A stretch of DNA of 64,000 nt from Bacteroidales bacterium (lineage in GTDB: Bacteria > Bacteroidota > Bacteroidia > Bacteroidales > F082): contig JAKSMV010000001.1 of the NCBI GenBank assembly GCA_024400425.1, positions 124,001-188,000 of the forward strand, written 5' to 3'. The notes below the pieces were generated by a model. The model ran no database searches, was not told the origin of the DNA, and was given only the letters and a program-made list of their open reading frames with translations. The first letter of the stretch is position 1; the number at the start of each line of letters is the position of its first letter. Below are positions 25,829 through 35,032 of the stretch, piece by piece. Made by a program: the position numbers and the translations under genes.

Positions 25829-27163
25829 ATGAAAGAAAAGGCCAAGAAACTTACACTGCAACAGAAACTTGCAAAAAGGAAATATGGAAAACCAAGAAGG
25901 ATTTTCCTGTTCATCTATCGAGTTGTCATCAGCGGCTTTGTGGCACCGAAATATAAACCCCATTATGTCATTAAGGATAACATCAACAAGTGCGATGGCC
26001 CATGCTTCGTCATCTGGAACCACCTTTCGCGCCTCGACCACGCTTTTGTGATGGAAGCCACTTATCCGCGCCGCATCAACATTTTGGCGGGTTACAACGA
26101 GTTTTTCCGCAGTCATCTGGCTTTTGTTTTCAGGCTGATGAACATCATTCCGAAGAAAAACTATGCCGAGGACATGGCTAGCGTGCGGGCCATGAATTCC
26201 ATCATCAAGAAAGGCGGCTGCATCGCCTTTTCACCCGAAGGCATGAGCTCGATTTACGGACAAAACCAGCCTATCGTCCCGGGCACCGGTCGCTTCTTGC
26301 AATTCTATCACATTCCTGTCTATTTCGTGAGACTCGCTGGCTCCTATCTCACCAGCACCAAGGTCTGCCTCGATGAGCGTCAAGGCCGGGTGGATGTGGA
26401 ACTTTCGCTGCTCTTCACGCCCGAACAGCTCCAAAGCATGACACCCGAGGAAATCGACGATAGAATCAATGAGGCCTTCCGCCACGACGACTATGCTTGG
26501 AACAAGCAACAACATATAAAGTGGAAGAAAACCAACGGCCGCATCTGCGAAAAGCTGCATGACATCTGCTACCAATGCCCCCGTTGTGGTGCCGAACTGA
26601 CGATGGTGGGAGAAAAAGACTACATCAAGTGCGAACATTGCGGCAACGGCGCCAAGATGAACGATTATTACGAGTTTGAGCCTTTCGATGCCGACTGCGT
26701 CATCCCCGAGTCGCCTACCAAGTGGGTTGAGCTGGAACGTCAGAATACCATCCGTGAAATCAGGGAAAACCCTAACTACAGTTTCACCGAAAAGGTAAAG
26801 GTTGGCTCCTTGCCCACCGACCATCTCATTAAGAACCAGAAGACTTCGGAGCCTTGCGGCGAAGGCAACCTCACCATCGATCACCAAGGCATGCACTTCG
26901 AAGGCACAAAGGATGGCCAGCCTTGGCAATGGGACTTGCCTTACAACATGCTGTATTCGTTGCCTATCGTCACCGACACTTCGTTCTTCTCGCTTTATGT
27001 CGATAAGGAATATTACGATTTCTTCCCCGAACGTCCTGCCGTCGGCAAGATGCTTGTCCTCACCGAAGAGATGCACCGCCTTCACGAAAACATCTGGAAG
27101 AACTTCAAGTGGTACGACTACATGTATGAAGGAATGGAAATGCCAGTGGCAAATAAGGAGTAA
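25829..27163 (+). CDS. PlsC-like 1-acylglycerol-3-phosphate acyltransferase with zinc ribbon
   Basis: A 444-residue protein. Acyltransferase motif I is NHLSRLD (residues 64-70; His and Asp catalytic) and the later block AFSPEGMSS corresponds to the FPEG motif. After the acyltransferase domain (to about 240) comes a four-Cys zinc ribbon (CPRCGAEL ... CEHCGNG) and a C-terminal domain of about 160 residues I do not recognise. The family acylates lysophosphatidate or related lipids at the inner face of the membrane. The ribbon plus extra domain makes it longer than PlsC (about 245 residues). The prenyl synthase gene follows with its own promoter. Confidence 0.85.
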   Translation: MKEKAKKLTLQQKLAKRKYGKPRRIFLFIYRVVISGFVAPKYKPHYVIKDNINKCDGPCFVIWNHLSRLDHAFVMEATYPRRINILAGYNEFFRSHLAFVFRLMNIIPKKNYAEDMASVRAMNSIIKKGGCIAFSPEGMSSIYGQNQPIVPGTGRFLQFYHIPVYFVRLAGSYLTSTKVCLDERQGRVDVELSLLFTPEQLQSMTPEEIDDRINEAFRHDDYAWNKQQHIKWKKTNGRICEKLHDICYQCPRCGAELTMVGEKDYIKCEHCGNGAKMNDYYEFEPFDADCVIPESPTKWVELERQNTIREIRENPNYSFTEKVKVGSLPTDHLIKNQKTSEPCGEGNLTIDHQGMHFEGTKDGQPWQWDLPYNMLYSLPIVTDTSFFSLYVDKEYYDFFPERPAVGKMLVLTEEMHRLHENIWKNFKWYDYMYEGMEMPVANKE

Positions 27164-27177
27164 TTTCGACTTTTCAC

Positions 27178-27185
27178 TATTTTTG
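27178..27185 (+). promoter_or_regulatory. -7 box (TATTTTTG) for the prenyl synthase
   Basis: A perfect TAnnTTTG ending only 4 bp before the ATG at 27190, so the transcript is probably leaderless. Confidence 0.65.
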
Positions 27186-27189
27186 CGGC

Positions 27190-27981
27190 ATGAAAATTAC
27201 CGACATCACCCGTTGCATCGCTCCTGAACTTCAGCAATTCGAGCTGGAGTTGAAAGGCATCTTTTCGTCGCCGTCCGAACCGATGAACGAAATCATGCAG
27301 TATCTGGCTGAAAGTCAGGGCAAGCGCATTCGTCCGATCTTGGTGTTTTTGTCGGCCAAACTGTTGGGTGAGGTCAATGCTTCGACTTTTCGCTCAGCGC
27401 TTTTCGTGGAGATGATTCATTCGGCCACCTTGCTGCACGACGATGTGGTGGATGGCGACAGCGAACGCCGCGGAAGGGCATCGGCCAACGCGAAATTCGG
27501 CAACCACAATGCCATCCTTGCAGGTGATTTCTTGTTTGCCAAAGCCATCAAGCTCATTGCCAATCCTGCCGACCATCAAATCATGGAGGAGATGCTTCAA
27601 ACCGCCAACGCGATGAGCGAAGGCGAGTTGATTCAGAGCGAGGCTCCAAATTCCAAACTGACTGAGGAGAAATATCTCGACATCATCACGCGAAAGACCG
27701 CCATGCTCATGCGTTCGAGCTGCGTCAGCGGTGCCTTGTCTGTGGGGGCAGAGGAAGCCATCGTAAAACGAATGGCAGATTTCGGTCTCAATCTCGGCAT
27801 CGTGTTCCAGATGCGCGACGACATGCTTGACAACGACCAGCCCGAATGCGTGGAATATGCCAAGCAGCTGATTCCCGATTATAGGTTAAAGGCATTGAAG
27901 TCGTTGGAAGGTCTTCCCGAGACCGAAACTTCGCAAGCATTGAAAGACTTGCTGGCATTTTGCGCTGAGCGGAAATATTGA
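27190..27981 (+). CDS. Polyprenyl synthetase-family protein, shortened
   Basis: A 263-residue cytoplasmic isoprenyl diphosphate synthase homologue. GKRIRP (residues 44-49) and the first Asp-rich motif DDVVD (84-88) are intact, as is the second, DDMLD (210-214). In the family the second motif is followed by a conserved K-P...GxD...G-K-T-LP segment and three helices; here it joins directly to the terminal helices (YRLKALKSLEGLPE). About 55-60 residues are missing against the usual 320. Both metal-binding motifs remain, so activity is possible but uncertain. The start is supported by the family N-terminus and implies a leaderless message. Confidence 0.85.
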   Translation: MKITDITRCIAPELQQFELELKGIFSSPSEPMNEIMQYLAESQGKRIRPILVFLSAKLLGEVNASTFRSALFVEMIHSATLLHDDVVDGDSERRGRASANAKFGNHNAILAGDFLFAKAIKLIANPADHQIMEEMLQTANAMSEGELIQSEAPNSKLTEEKYLDIITRKTAMLMRSSCVSGALSVGAEEAIVKRMADFGLNLGIVFQMRDDMLDNDQPECVEYAKQLIPDYRLKALKSLEGLPETETSQALKDLLAFCAERKY

Positions 27982-28138
27982 TGATTTTGTCTGACTGCCG
28001 CCTCGCGTCGTCGCGAACGAAGTGAAGTCGGAAAGATTGATTGGCGATAAGCCACTCTGACATTTTCTGCATCCTTATTTGTTTGGATTTGTGAAAAATT
28101 TGTTTCCCAAACCTCTTGACATTTTGATTCTCATCATT

Positions 28139-28146
28139 TAACTTTG
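28139..28146 (+). promoter_or_regulatory. -7 box (TAACTTTG) for the barrel protein
   Basis: TAnnTTTG match, with TTGAC about 20 bp further upstream, 30 bp before the ATG at 28177. Confidence 0.65.
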
Positions 28147-28176
28147 CAGCATCAAAACCATCAAAAAATGATAGCT

Positions 28177-28830
28177 ATGAAGAAGTTTCTCTTATTATTC
28201 ACAACTATCTTATCAAGCCTGTATCTTGTTGCGCAAGATAGTATTTCAGTTGGTTTTTACGTAGGGGCCTCGGCGGTGGCTTTCAAGGAGACTCCTGCCT
28301 ATATGCCTCGAATTGGTAGCGTTTCAGTCTTTGTCGCCAATAATTTTAAGCGATTCAGATTCGATACGGGATTGAGATTAACCGAAGATTACTACACTCT
28401 GGATAAGAAAGAATCGACAGGAGAGAACTATAAGGCTACTATCAATGCCACCTTTATGAATCTATTTGGCGATGCGGCATTCAATCTTGTTTCGAAGAAA
28501 TCACATCATAGTGACTTGCAATTGGGAGTTTCTTTGATAAAGTGTTTTAATGCTAAAGAGAAACAACAACATGCAACTCAGACAATAAGTTACAATTTAC
28601 ACTCAAATAATGTAAATCTTGTTGTGTCTTGTGGTTATCGTGTATCGTTTCCGTTAAGTCGCAATTGGATTATAAATGTGACGCCAAATGTAAACTATAA
28701 AATCTTCAATGTGACGGAATCTGCCAACATAAGTGGTCATGGTGTCTATGTTCCTCCATACCATGTTTATGGTAATTTCAGATTCTATTATGGCATTGAC
28801 ATCGGTCTGGAGTATTTCTTCCGGAAATGA
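28177..28830 (+). CDS. Small outer-membrane beta-barrel protein
   Basis: A 217-residue protein from MKKFLLLFTTILSSLYLVAQ (an ATG at 28168 is also possible), a clean signal peptide with cleavage after VAQ. The mature chain alternates hydrophobic and polar residues (FRFDTGLRLTEDYYTL, NVNLVVSCGYRVSFPL) and ends in YGIDIGLEYFFRK, an aromatic C-terminal strand, as in eight-stranded outer-membrane barrels. No specific function. Its base composition is clearly more AT-rich than its neighbours. Confidence 0.75.
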   Translation: MKKFLLLFTTILSSLYLVAQDSISVGFYVGASAVAFKETPAYMPRIGSVSVFVANNFKRFRFDTGLRLTEDYYTLDKKESTGENYKATINATFMNLFGDAAFNLVSKKSHHSDLQLGVSLIKCFNAKEKQQHATQTISYNLHSNNVNLVVSCGYRVSFPLSRNWIINVTPNVNYKIFNVTESANISGHGVYVPPYHVYGNFRFYYGIDIGLEYFFRK

Positions 28831-28864
28831 TGGATATTATGCCCAATGGGTTGGCTAAATGTCT

Positions 28865-30655
28865 TTATTTTCCAAACCGTTTCATCACGGCGTATGCTTC
28901 GGTAAGGCCTAGTTCGCCGGCTTTGCTGAGGTCGGCGAGGGCGAGTTTCGTCTCGCCAATGAAGATGAGCGTTAGGGCGCGGTTGTAGTAGGCTTCGGCC
29001 AGGTCGGGGTTGAGCACGAGGGCTTCGCTGAAGGCATCGATGGCGCGGTTGTATTCTTTTTGATGCAAATGGCTGTTGCCCAGATTGTACCATAGGAAAG
29101 GGTTGCGCTGGTTCTTTTTGAGCACATCTAAAAGCAAATTGATGGCTTGCGAAAAGTCGGGGTCTCGGTGTTCGCTCAGGCATTTTTCTTGCTCTTCGCT
29201 GAACATCATCGCCGATTGGTTGAGCGTGGCGTAGTCGCCTAAATGGTTCATGTTGAGCCATGGAACGATGTCGTCGCGGGTTTTGTCGTCAAGGCAAACC
29301 ATTAGCTTACCCGTTATCTTTTCGTTGACTTGCGGCAGACGGTCGCCGTAATAGATGCCTTTGTCTGACAATTCTTCTTCGGGCGACACGAAGGCGACGA
29401 CGAAGTTGGGGAACAGGTTGATTTCAACCTCGGCATACTGGGCTTGCCTGCCTCTCGTTTCGCCATTCACGAAGTCGGATTCAAACTCCATGATGTGCTT
29501 GAAATAGGTCGAGTCGGCATATTTCTGATAGAGGGCATCGGTGTCGGCGCCATCGCCATTGAAAAGCCCGATGAGGTAGAGGGCTTGCTGGTGGTCAGCT
29601 TCGGCACCTCTTCTGTCGCCTTTCTCCTGCCTTACCACCGAGCGGTTGACCCACGCGCTGATGTATTCAGGAAAAAGTTCCAATACTTTGGTCAGGTCGG
29701 CTTCGGCGGCTTTCCATTTCTTTTGTTCGCAATACACGATGGAACGGTTGAAGTAGCCATAGATGTTGCTGGGATTGATGAGTGTCACCAAATCGAACAT
29801 TTCCAAGGCTTTGCGGTAGTCTTTTTGGCATGAGTAGAGAATGCCGCGGTTGAAGTAGGTGAGGGAGTTGCGCTCGTCGAGTTGGTTAACCGTCTCGTAG
29901 TCGCTGAGGGAAGCGATGGTGTCGTTGAGGTTGATTTCGGCCACGGCACGGTTGTAGTAGAACAAAGGATTCTTTTCGTCGAAATGGATGGCTTGGTTGA
30001 AATCGGCAATGGCTTCGGTAAACGAGTCGCATTCCATCTTGACGATGCCTCGATGATAATACACCTCCGGGTTCATGATGTCGAGGCGGACGGCTTCATC
30101 GAGGTCGGCGAGTGCTGATGCGTATTGTTTCAGATGGCTTTTGGCCACACCGCGGTTAATGTAGGCGAGGGCATCGTTCTTCTCGATGGAGAGTACCATG
30201 TCGTAGTCGGCAATGGCTTTGTCGTAATGTCCTAAGTGCAAATAGGTTATGCCGCGTGAGAAGAGTACGTCGGCATCGAAAGGGTCGAGCTGGTTGGCGT
30301 GGTTATGGTCGGCGAGGGCTTTGGCAAACTCGTCTTGCTTGTCGTAGCAGATGGCGCGGTATTGCAGGGCGCGGACATACATCGGATGGATTTCGAGTGC
30401 CTTGTCGAAATCGGTGATGGCACCTTGGAGGTCATCCAAACTGTATTTGGCCATGCCGCGCAGGAAGTAGCCTTCGAAATTGTCGGGTTTGGCAGCGATG
30501 GCGATGTTTAGTTCGCTGATGCTCTCATTGAACTTGCCTTCGGTGAGGTCGAGGCGAGCCTTCTGGATGAAATGCGGATAGTTGATTTGCGACCATGCTA
30601 AATCGGTCGTCAACAGGATGAAAAACAACAAGATGTGACGCAGTCTTACCAGCAT
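28865..30655 (-). CDS. Periplasmic tetratricopeptide-repeat protein
   Basis: A 596-residue protein: signal peptide MLVRLRHILLFFILLTTDLAW, then at least nine TPR units (for example EGYFLRGMAKYSLDDLQGAI and ALAYINRGVAKSHLKQYASA). A non-repeat insert at about 370-500 holds VEINLFPNFVVAFVSPEEEL, and two more TPRs end the chain. TPR arrays act as binding scaffolds; the partner is unknown. The ATG shares one base with the MazG stop codon (TGATG), so the genes are translationally coupled. Confidence 0.85.
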   Translation of the reverse strand: MLVRLRHILLFFILLTTDLAWSQINYPHFIQKARLDLTEGKFNESISELNIAIAAKPDNFEGYFLRGMAKYSLDDLQGAITDFDKALEIHPMYVRALQYRAICYDKQDEFAKALADHNHANQLDPFDADVLFSRGITYLHLGHYDKAIADYDMVLSIEKNDALAYINRGVAKSHLKQYASALADLDEAVRLDIMNPEVYYHRGIVKMECDSFTEAIADFNQAIHFDEKNPLFYYNRAVAEINLNDTIASLSDYETVNQLDERNSLTYFNRGILYSCQKDYRKALEMFDLVTLINPSNIYGYFNRSIVYCEQKKWKAAEADLTKVLELFPEYISAWVNRSVVRQEKGDRRGAEADHQQALYLIGLFNGDGADTDALYQKYADSTYFKHIMEFESDFVNGETRGRQAQYAEVEINLFPNFVVAFVSPEEELSDKGIYYGDRLPQVNEKITGKLMVCLDDKTRDDIVPWLNMNHLGDYATLNQSAMMFSEEQEKCLSEHRDPDFSQAINLLLDVLKKNQRNPFLWYNLGNSHLHQKEYNRAIDAFSEALVLNPDLAEAYYNRALTLIFIGETKLALADLSKAGELGLTEAYAVMKRFGK

Positions 30656-30984
30656 CAGGCTTGCAGTTTCTCGTTGTTGAGGTGACGGGTCTTGTCGCGG
30701 CTGGTCTTCTTTTCCATGTTTTTGGCGAAGGCTTCGGTGAGATCGACACCGGTTTGGTTGGCGAGGCACATCAGTACCCAGAGTATGTCGGCCATCTCAT
30801 CGGCCATGTTGTGGCCTTTGTCGGATTCCTTGAACGACTGTTCGCCGTATGTTCGCGCGATGATTCGGGCCAGTTCGCCAACCTCTTCAGTCAGCAAAAC
30901 CATATTGGTCAGTTCGTTGAAATATCTCACGCCGTAGGTTTTAATCCATTCATCTACGGCTGTTTGTGCTTCTTTTATGGTCAT
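30655..30984 (-). CDS. MazG-like nucleotide pyrophosphohydrolase
   Basis: A 109-residue all-helical protein. The metal-binding set is EEVGE (E33, E34, E37) and DEMADIL (E63, D66), as in all-alpha NTP pyrophosphatases of the MazG type, which hydrolyse (d)NTPs to NMP and pyrophosphate for pool cleaning. ATG 30984 is chosen because MTIKEAQTAVDEW matches the family start; a further upstream TTG only adds leader sequence. Confidence 0.88.
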   Translation of the reverse strand: MTIKEAQTAVDEWIKTYGVRYFNELTNMVLLTEEVGELARIIARTYGEQSFKESDKGHNMADEMADILWVLMCLANQTGVDLTEAFAKNMEKKTSRDKTRHLNNEKLQA

Positions 30985-31126
30985 GATTTTGTGGTTTAGT
31001 GAGATGATTTTCTCGGTACTTATTTCATGCAAGCTATTGGATGGGCGTTGCTATATTTTTCTTTTGGCTGATAGACTTCAGATGCAGATGAAGCTAAGGT
31101 GGAAATGCTCCGTCAGTTTGATGGTG

Positions 31127-31134
31127 CAAAAATA
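31127..31134 (-). promoter_or_regulatory. -7 box (TATTTTTG) for the MazG-TPR operon
   Basis: Minus-strand TAnnTTTG match, giving a leader of about 140 bases before the MazG ATG. Confidence 0.5.
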
Positions 31135-31156
31135 GCAAACATTGACAAATAAATCT

Positions 31157-31164
31157 TAATTTTG
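31157..31164 (+). promoter_or_regulatory. -7 box (TAATTTTG) for the OstA-like gene
   Basis: TAnnTTTG match 16 bp upstream of the ATG at 31181; TTGAC lies about 15 bp before it. Confidence 0.65.
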
Positions 31165-31180
31165 CACGTTTATACGCAAA

Positions 31181-32719
31181 ATGAATCGCATCGTCTTTTT
31201 CATAGCATTCCTTTGTCTGGTCGCTCAGTTCTCCTTCGCCCAAGAGGAAGAACCGAAGAAGAAAACGCGTGTGAACATCGAGCACTACGATAAAGCGACA
31301 TATTCGAAGGATTTGGGTGATATGCAGCGACTTATAGGTCATGTGCGCATCCGTCACGACTCGGCTCGCTTCTTCTGCGATTCGGCTTATTTCTACGAGA
31401 AGACCAACAGCTTCGATGCCTATCAGAATGTCCACATCATCGTCAACGATACGGTGGAGATGTTCAGCGACATGCTGCATTATGATGGCGACGCGCGCTT
31501 TGCCGAGTTTTTCGATAACGTGCGCCTACGCGATGATTCCACTACGCTATACACCGAATATCTGACTTACGACCGCGACCTCCATCTGGCTTGCTATCCC
31601 GATAGCGCTACCACCATCCGTGGCGACAAGCAGCTGGTCAGCTGTTTGGGTTATTACCGCGACCGTATCAAGGAGTTCTCGTTTTTCGAAAACGTGGAGG
31701 TCACCAGCCCGAAATACCAGATGTACACCGATACCCTGTTCTATAATACCAATATCGAGAAGATGTGGTTTTATGGCCCGACAACCATTGTCAACAAGGA
31801 GAATGTTTTGGAAGGTGAACATGGCTATTATCTTGTGAAAGAAGATGTTGCGTATTTCGACAAGAAACCGGTGATGCACAACGAAACGCAACGCATCAAG
31901 TCGGATTCGATTTACTACGACCACAATATCGGTTTTGCCAAGGCGCTTGACCATGTCGATATGATTGACACTTCCTATAAGGTGGTCATGCGTGGCGACT
32001 ATGTGGAGTTGTGGGAAAACAGAGGTTTCTCCTTTGCCACCGACAGCGCCTACATGATTTCGTATGAGGATGCCGACTCGCTGTTCATCCACGGCGATAC
32101 GCTCTTCATGCACTTTGACAAGCAGGCCGAAGAGCTAAAGAAGCTCATCGCCCGTCGTAATGTGCGTTTCTTCAAGTCGGATATGCAAGGCAAATGCGAC
32201 ACGCTCACCTATTTGACAGCCGATTCTACCATTCATCTGCGTGTCGCTCCTGTGCTTTGGGCGCAAGACAGCCAGATGACGGGCGACCTGATCGACATCA
32301 AGATTTTCGACCAGAAGATTGACTACGTATTGCAGAAAGGCAACGGTTTCATCATCGCTCGCGACACGGTGGAAGGCTTCAACCAAATCAAAGGTGCCGA
32401 CATCATTTCGCATTTCAAGGATGGAAAAATCAACCATGTGAACGTGGAAGGCGAGAGTGCCGAAAGCATCTATTGGATTCGCGACGACGACACCTCGCTC
32501 ATCGGTATTGATGTAGCCAAGTCGCAGACGATGGTCATCACCATGAAAAATAACGAGATATCGCAAATCAAATCATATAAGGACATTTCGGAGACCATGT
32601 ATCCTGAGTCTGACCTGAAAGAAGATGAACGTTATCTGCCAGGATTTGAGTGGCACGAAGACCAGCGACCTAAGAATAAAGATGATATTTTTCGAGTGGA
32701 GATTTTGAATGAAGAATGA
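31181..32719 (+). CDS. OstA/LptA-like lipopolysaccharide-transport protein
   Basis: A 512-residue secreted protein with a signal peptide (residues 1-20). Repeated beta-jellyroll motifs of the OstA/LptA type run through it (LIGHVRIRHDSARFFCDSAY, DTLFYNTNIEKMWFYGPTTI, RIKSDSIYYD). These form the periplasmic groove that carries LPS. It is longer than LptA of E. coli (185 residues) and resembles the Bacteroidota OstA-like proteins. The last 60 residues are charged and non-repetitive. Confidence 0.85.
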   Translation: MNRIVFFIAFLCLVAQFSFAQEEEPKKKTRVNIEHYDKATYSKDLGDMQRLIGHVRIRHDSARFFCDSAYFYEKTNSFDAYQNVHIIVNDTVEMFSDMLHYDGDARFAEFFDNVRLRDDSTTLYTEYLTYDRDLHLACYPDSATTIRGDKQLVSCLGYYRDRIKEFSFFENVEVTSPKYQMYTDTLFYNTNIEKMWFYGPTTIVNKENVLEGEHGYYLVKEDVAYFDKKPVMHNETQRIKSDSIYYDHNIGFAKALDHVDMIDTSYKVVMRGDYVELWENRGFSFATDSAYMISYEDADSLFIHGDTLFMHFDKQAEELKKLIARRNVRFFKSDMQGKCDTLTYLTADSTIHLRVAPVLWAQDSQMTGDLIDIKIFDQKIDYVLQKGNGFIIARDTVEGFNQIKGADIISHFKDGKINHVNVEGESAESIYWIRDDDTSLIGIDVAKSQTMVITMKNNEISQIKSYKDISETMYPESDLKEDERYLPGFEWHEDQRPKNKDDIFRVEILNEE

Positions 32720-32769
32720 AGAATAACGAGGAACGACGCTTCGGCTCCGCTCAGCATCCACAAGCCCCA

Positions 32770-32818
32770 AAGTCTAAAAGTCCCAAAGTCAAATTGTCCC
32801 CAAGTCCCATAGTCAAAT
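32770..32818. repeat. Short GTCCCNAAGTC-type tandem repeat
   Basis: Degenerate 8-10-bp units such as AGTCCCAAAGTCAAATTGTC in front of gpmA. The block AAATTGTCCCCAAGTCCCAT recurs at the array at 39970-40123 and is followed by AGTCAAAT in both places. Confidence 0.75.
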
Positions 32819-32847
32819 AAACAACTCAACAAATAAACATACACACA

Positions 32848-33594
32848 ATGAAGAAACTTATCCTCATCCGCCACGGCGAAAGCCAGTGGAACAAGCTCAA
32901 CCTCTTTACGGGTTGGACCAACGTAGATTTGTCGGAAAAAGGTGTCCAGGAAGCCTTGGAAGCCGGCAAAGTGCTGAAAGAAAATGGCTATAAGCCAGAG
33001 ATTTGCTTCACTTCATACCTGAAGCGCGCCATCAAGACCTTGAACAATGTGCTTGACGCCATGGACATGGACTGGCTGCCTGTCAACAAGTCGTGGAGAC
33101 TGAATGAAAAGTCGTATGGCCAGTTGCAAGGCCTCGACAAGAAGATGACTGCCGAGAAGTATGGCGACGAGCAAGTGCGCTTGTGGCGTCGTGCTTTCGA
33201 CGTGCGTCCTCCCGCGTTGGCCATGGACGACCCCAAGAGTCCTCGCCAAGACCCACGTTATGCTGAACTTACCGATGATCAAATCCCGCTCACCGAAGCC
33301 CTCTGCGACACTATCGAACGCGTGATGCCTTACTACGAAGGCAACATCATGAAGGCTTTCGAAGACCACGAACAAGTGATTGTCGTGGCTCACGGCAACA
33401 GCTTGCGCGGTATCGTGAAGGTGCTGAAAGGCATGTCGAACGACGAAATCATCGCCTTCAACATTCCTACAGGCATTCCTTACATCTTCGAGTTCGACGA
33501 CAATATGAAGCTCCAGAAGGACTTCTTCCTCGGCGATCCCGAAAAAGTGGCCGCCCTGATGGCCGCTGTCGCCAACCAAGGCAAGACCAAATAA
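32848..33594 (+). CDS. gpmA: 2,3-bisphosphoglycerate-dependent phosphoglycerate mutase
   Basis: A 248-residue glycolytic enzyme converting 3- to 2-phosphoglycerate through a phosphohistidine. LIRHGESQWN (His9 is the phosphorylated residue), FTGWTNVDLSEKG, LNEKSYGQLQG and VVAHGNSLRGIVK are all intact and the length is normal for the dimeric/tetrameric bacterial enzyme. It stands alone, behind the tandem-repeat block and in front of a palindromic repeat. Confidence 0.95.
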   Translation: MKKLILIRHGESQWNKLNLFTGWTNVDLSEKGVQEALEAGKVLKENGYKPEICFTSYLKRAIKTLNNVLDAMDMDWLPVNKSWRLNEKSYGQLQGLDKKMTAEKYGDEQVRLWRRAFDVRPPALAMDDPKSPRQDPRYAELTDDQIPLTEALCDTIERVMPYYEGNIMKAFEDHEQVIVVAHGNSLRGIVKVLKGMSNDEIIAFNIPTGIPYIFEFDDNMKLQKDFFLGDPEKVAALMAAVANQGKTK

Positions 33595-33620
33595 GGTTTT
33601 TGGATTGTTAGAAAATGTGT

Positions 33621-33648
33621 GTAGAGACGTGCCATGGCGCGTCTCTAC
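33621..33648. repeat. Interspersed GTAGAGAC palindrome, copy 1
   Basis: A 28-bp near-perfect palindrome with arms GTAGAGACG and CGTCTCTAC around a GCCATGGC core. The single asymmetric pair is T opposite G, a wobble pair in one RNA strand. It lies between the convergent gpmA and TPR-regulator genes and may also act as a terminator hairpin. Confidence 0.85.
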
Positions 33649-33654
33649 ATGTTT

Positions 33655-35001
33655 TTATATCGAATTGATAATGTCCTCGAAATTTCTTTCATCTTCCAAT
33701 CCATTCATTTTCTCCTGTTTGATACGCGACTTGCGGCGGGCATAGGAGTTAGTCTGCAAATTCATCAGGATGGAAATGACCTGATTGCTGAAGCCTTGTT
33801 TTGTGAGACAACAGATTTGTATGTCGCTTTTTGTCAGATTCGGATATTGCGTGGTGAGGCGTGCAATGAAGTTGCCGTAAACCTTGTCGATGATTTTCAT
33901 AAAATCGTCCCACTCGCTTTCCTTGAGTTCGAAATCGATGGTCGAAGTGGTGATTTGCTCGTTGAGTGCCAAGGCAGTGACATACACCTTATTTTTCTTC
34001 AACTCAAGTTCCAATTCGTTTTTCATCTTTTCGGCCTTCAGTTTCTCTTCAAGCACATTCTTCCGCAAAAGCAACGCGATGATTATTAAAGCGACAACCA
34101 GGATAAAAAGAATGAAATACAATCGGAAGTTCTTCAACTTCTGTTGGGCTTGCAGGTTGTTTTTCTGCATCTGTAGGTCGTATTCTGCCTTGATGCGTTG
34201 CACTTGTTCGCTGCGGTTTTCCTCGTCAGCCTGCATCATGTTTTCGTTGAAAAGTTCGTGACATTCAAGTGCTTGCTGGTAGTTGCCCGCTATCTGGTGG
34301 ATGAACGACATGCTTTGGTAGGCCGACATGCGTGTGCCCGCTTTTTTGCTTTTTGTGGCTTCGCCGAGGTGAAACAAGGCGAGGCTGTCTTGCTCCAGAT
34401 AATAGTAGGCTACGCCCAAGGTCAAGTGGCAAATGTCGGTTTCGGCTCCGCCTTCGAGTGCCTGACTGACATGCTCTATCACTTGGTTGTAGTCTTCCTT
34501 CACCATGAGCACATCGCGGCTCGATTCAAGGAGAATGTCGCTCTCCATAGCTTTGTCATTCAATGCTTTGGCAATGTTTAAGGCTTCGTCATAATGCTGC
34601 TGTGCCGCTTCGATGTCGCCCAACGATGCCTTTGTCCTGCCGCAGTTGCGCAGTGCATTCATTATTAAAGTAGAGTCGTTGATTTCCTGAAACACACTGG
34701 CGGCATCGGTGTGGAGCGTCAGGGCTTCCTCGAAAAGACCATGCTTCCAATAACGTGTGCCAAGATTGTCTTCAATCTGACCTTTCAGCCGTTTCATTTC
34801 AGTTTGCTTTAGGTCGCAATGGTTAATGGCAAGCAGTGCTTGGCTGAACGATTCTGCCGCTGCCTCTGATTGTTTGGCGGAAAGTTGCTCGCATCCTTCC
34901 TCAAAATGCGTTTCAGCCTCTTTTAGCCAACGGTCTTTGTGATGGCAAGCAGTAAAAGTTGCCATCACAAAGAATATCAATATAATATATCGTGTTTTCA
35001 T
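33655..35001 (-). CDS. Membrane TPR protein with C-terminal helix-turn-helix
   Basis: A 448-residue protein. A lipoprotein-type signal (ATFTAC near residue 19) is followed by TPR repeats (about 25-270), a coiled coil, one membrane segment (FILFILVVALIIIALLL, about 300-317), a second coiled coil and a C-terminal domain. That domain has LTKSDIQICCLTKQGFSNQV and a basic RRKSRIKQ segment, as in LuxR-like domains of Bacteroidota TPR regulators. The layout puts the TPRs outside and the DNA-binding-like domain inside. A lipobox ahead of a membrane segment is seen in other members of this group. Signal and target genes unknown. Confidence 0.8.
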   Translation of the reverse strand: MKTRYIILIFFVMATFTACHHKDRWLKEAETHFEEGCEQLSAKQSEAAAESFSQALLAINHCDLKQTEMKRLKGQIEDNLGTRYWKHGLFEEALTLHTDAASVFQEINDSTLIMNALRNCGRTKASLGDIEAAQQHYDEALNIAKALNDKAMESDILLESSRDVLMVKEDYNQVIEHVSQALEGGAETDICHLTLGVAYYYLEQDSLALFHLGEATKSKKAGTRMSAYQSMSFIHQIAGNYQQALECHELFNENMMQADEENRSEQVQRIKAEYDLQMQKNNLQAQQKLKNFRLYFILFILVVALIIIALLLRKNVLEEKLKAEKMKNELELELKKNKVYVTALALNEQITTSTIDFELKESEWDDFMKIIDKVYGNFIARLTTQYPNLTKSDIQICCLTKQGFSNQVISILMNLQTNSYARRKSRIKQEKMNGLEDERNFEDIINSI

Positions 35002-35032
35002 TGTCTTTTTTAGTCTGATGGGTTATTACAAA

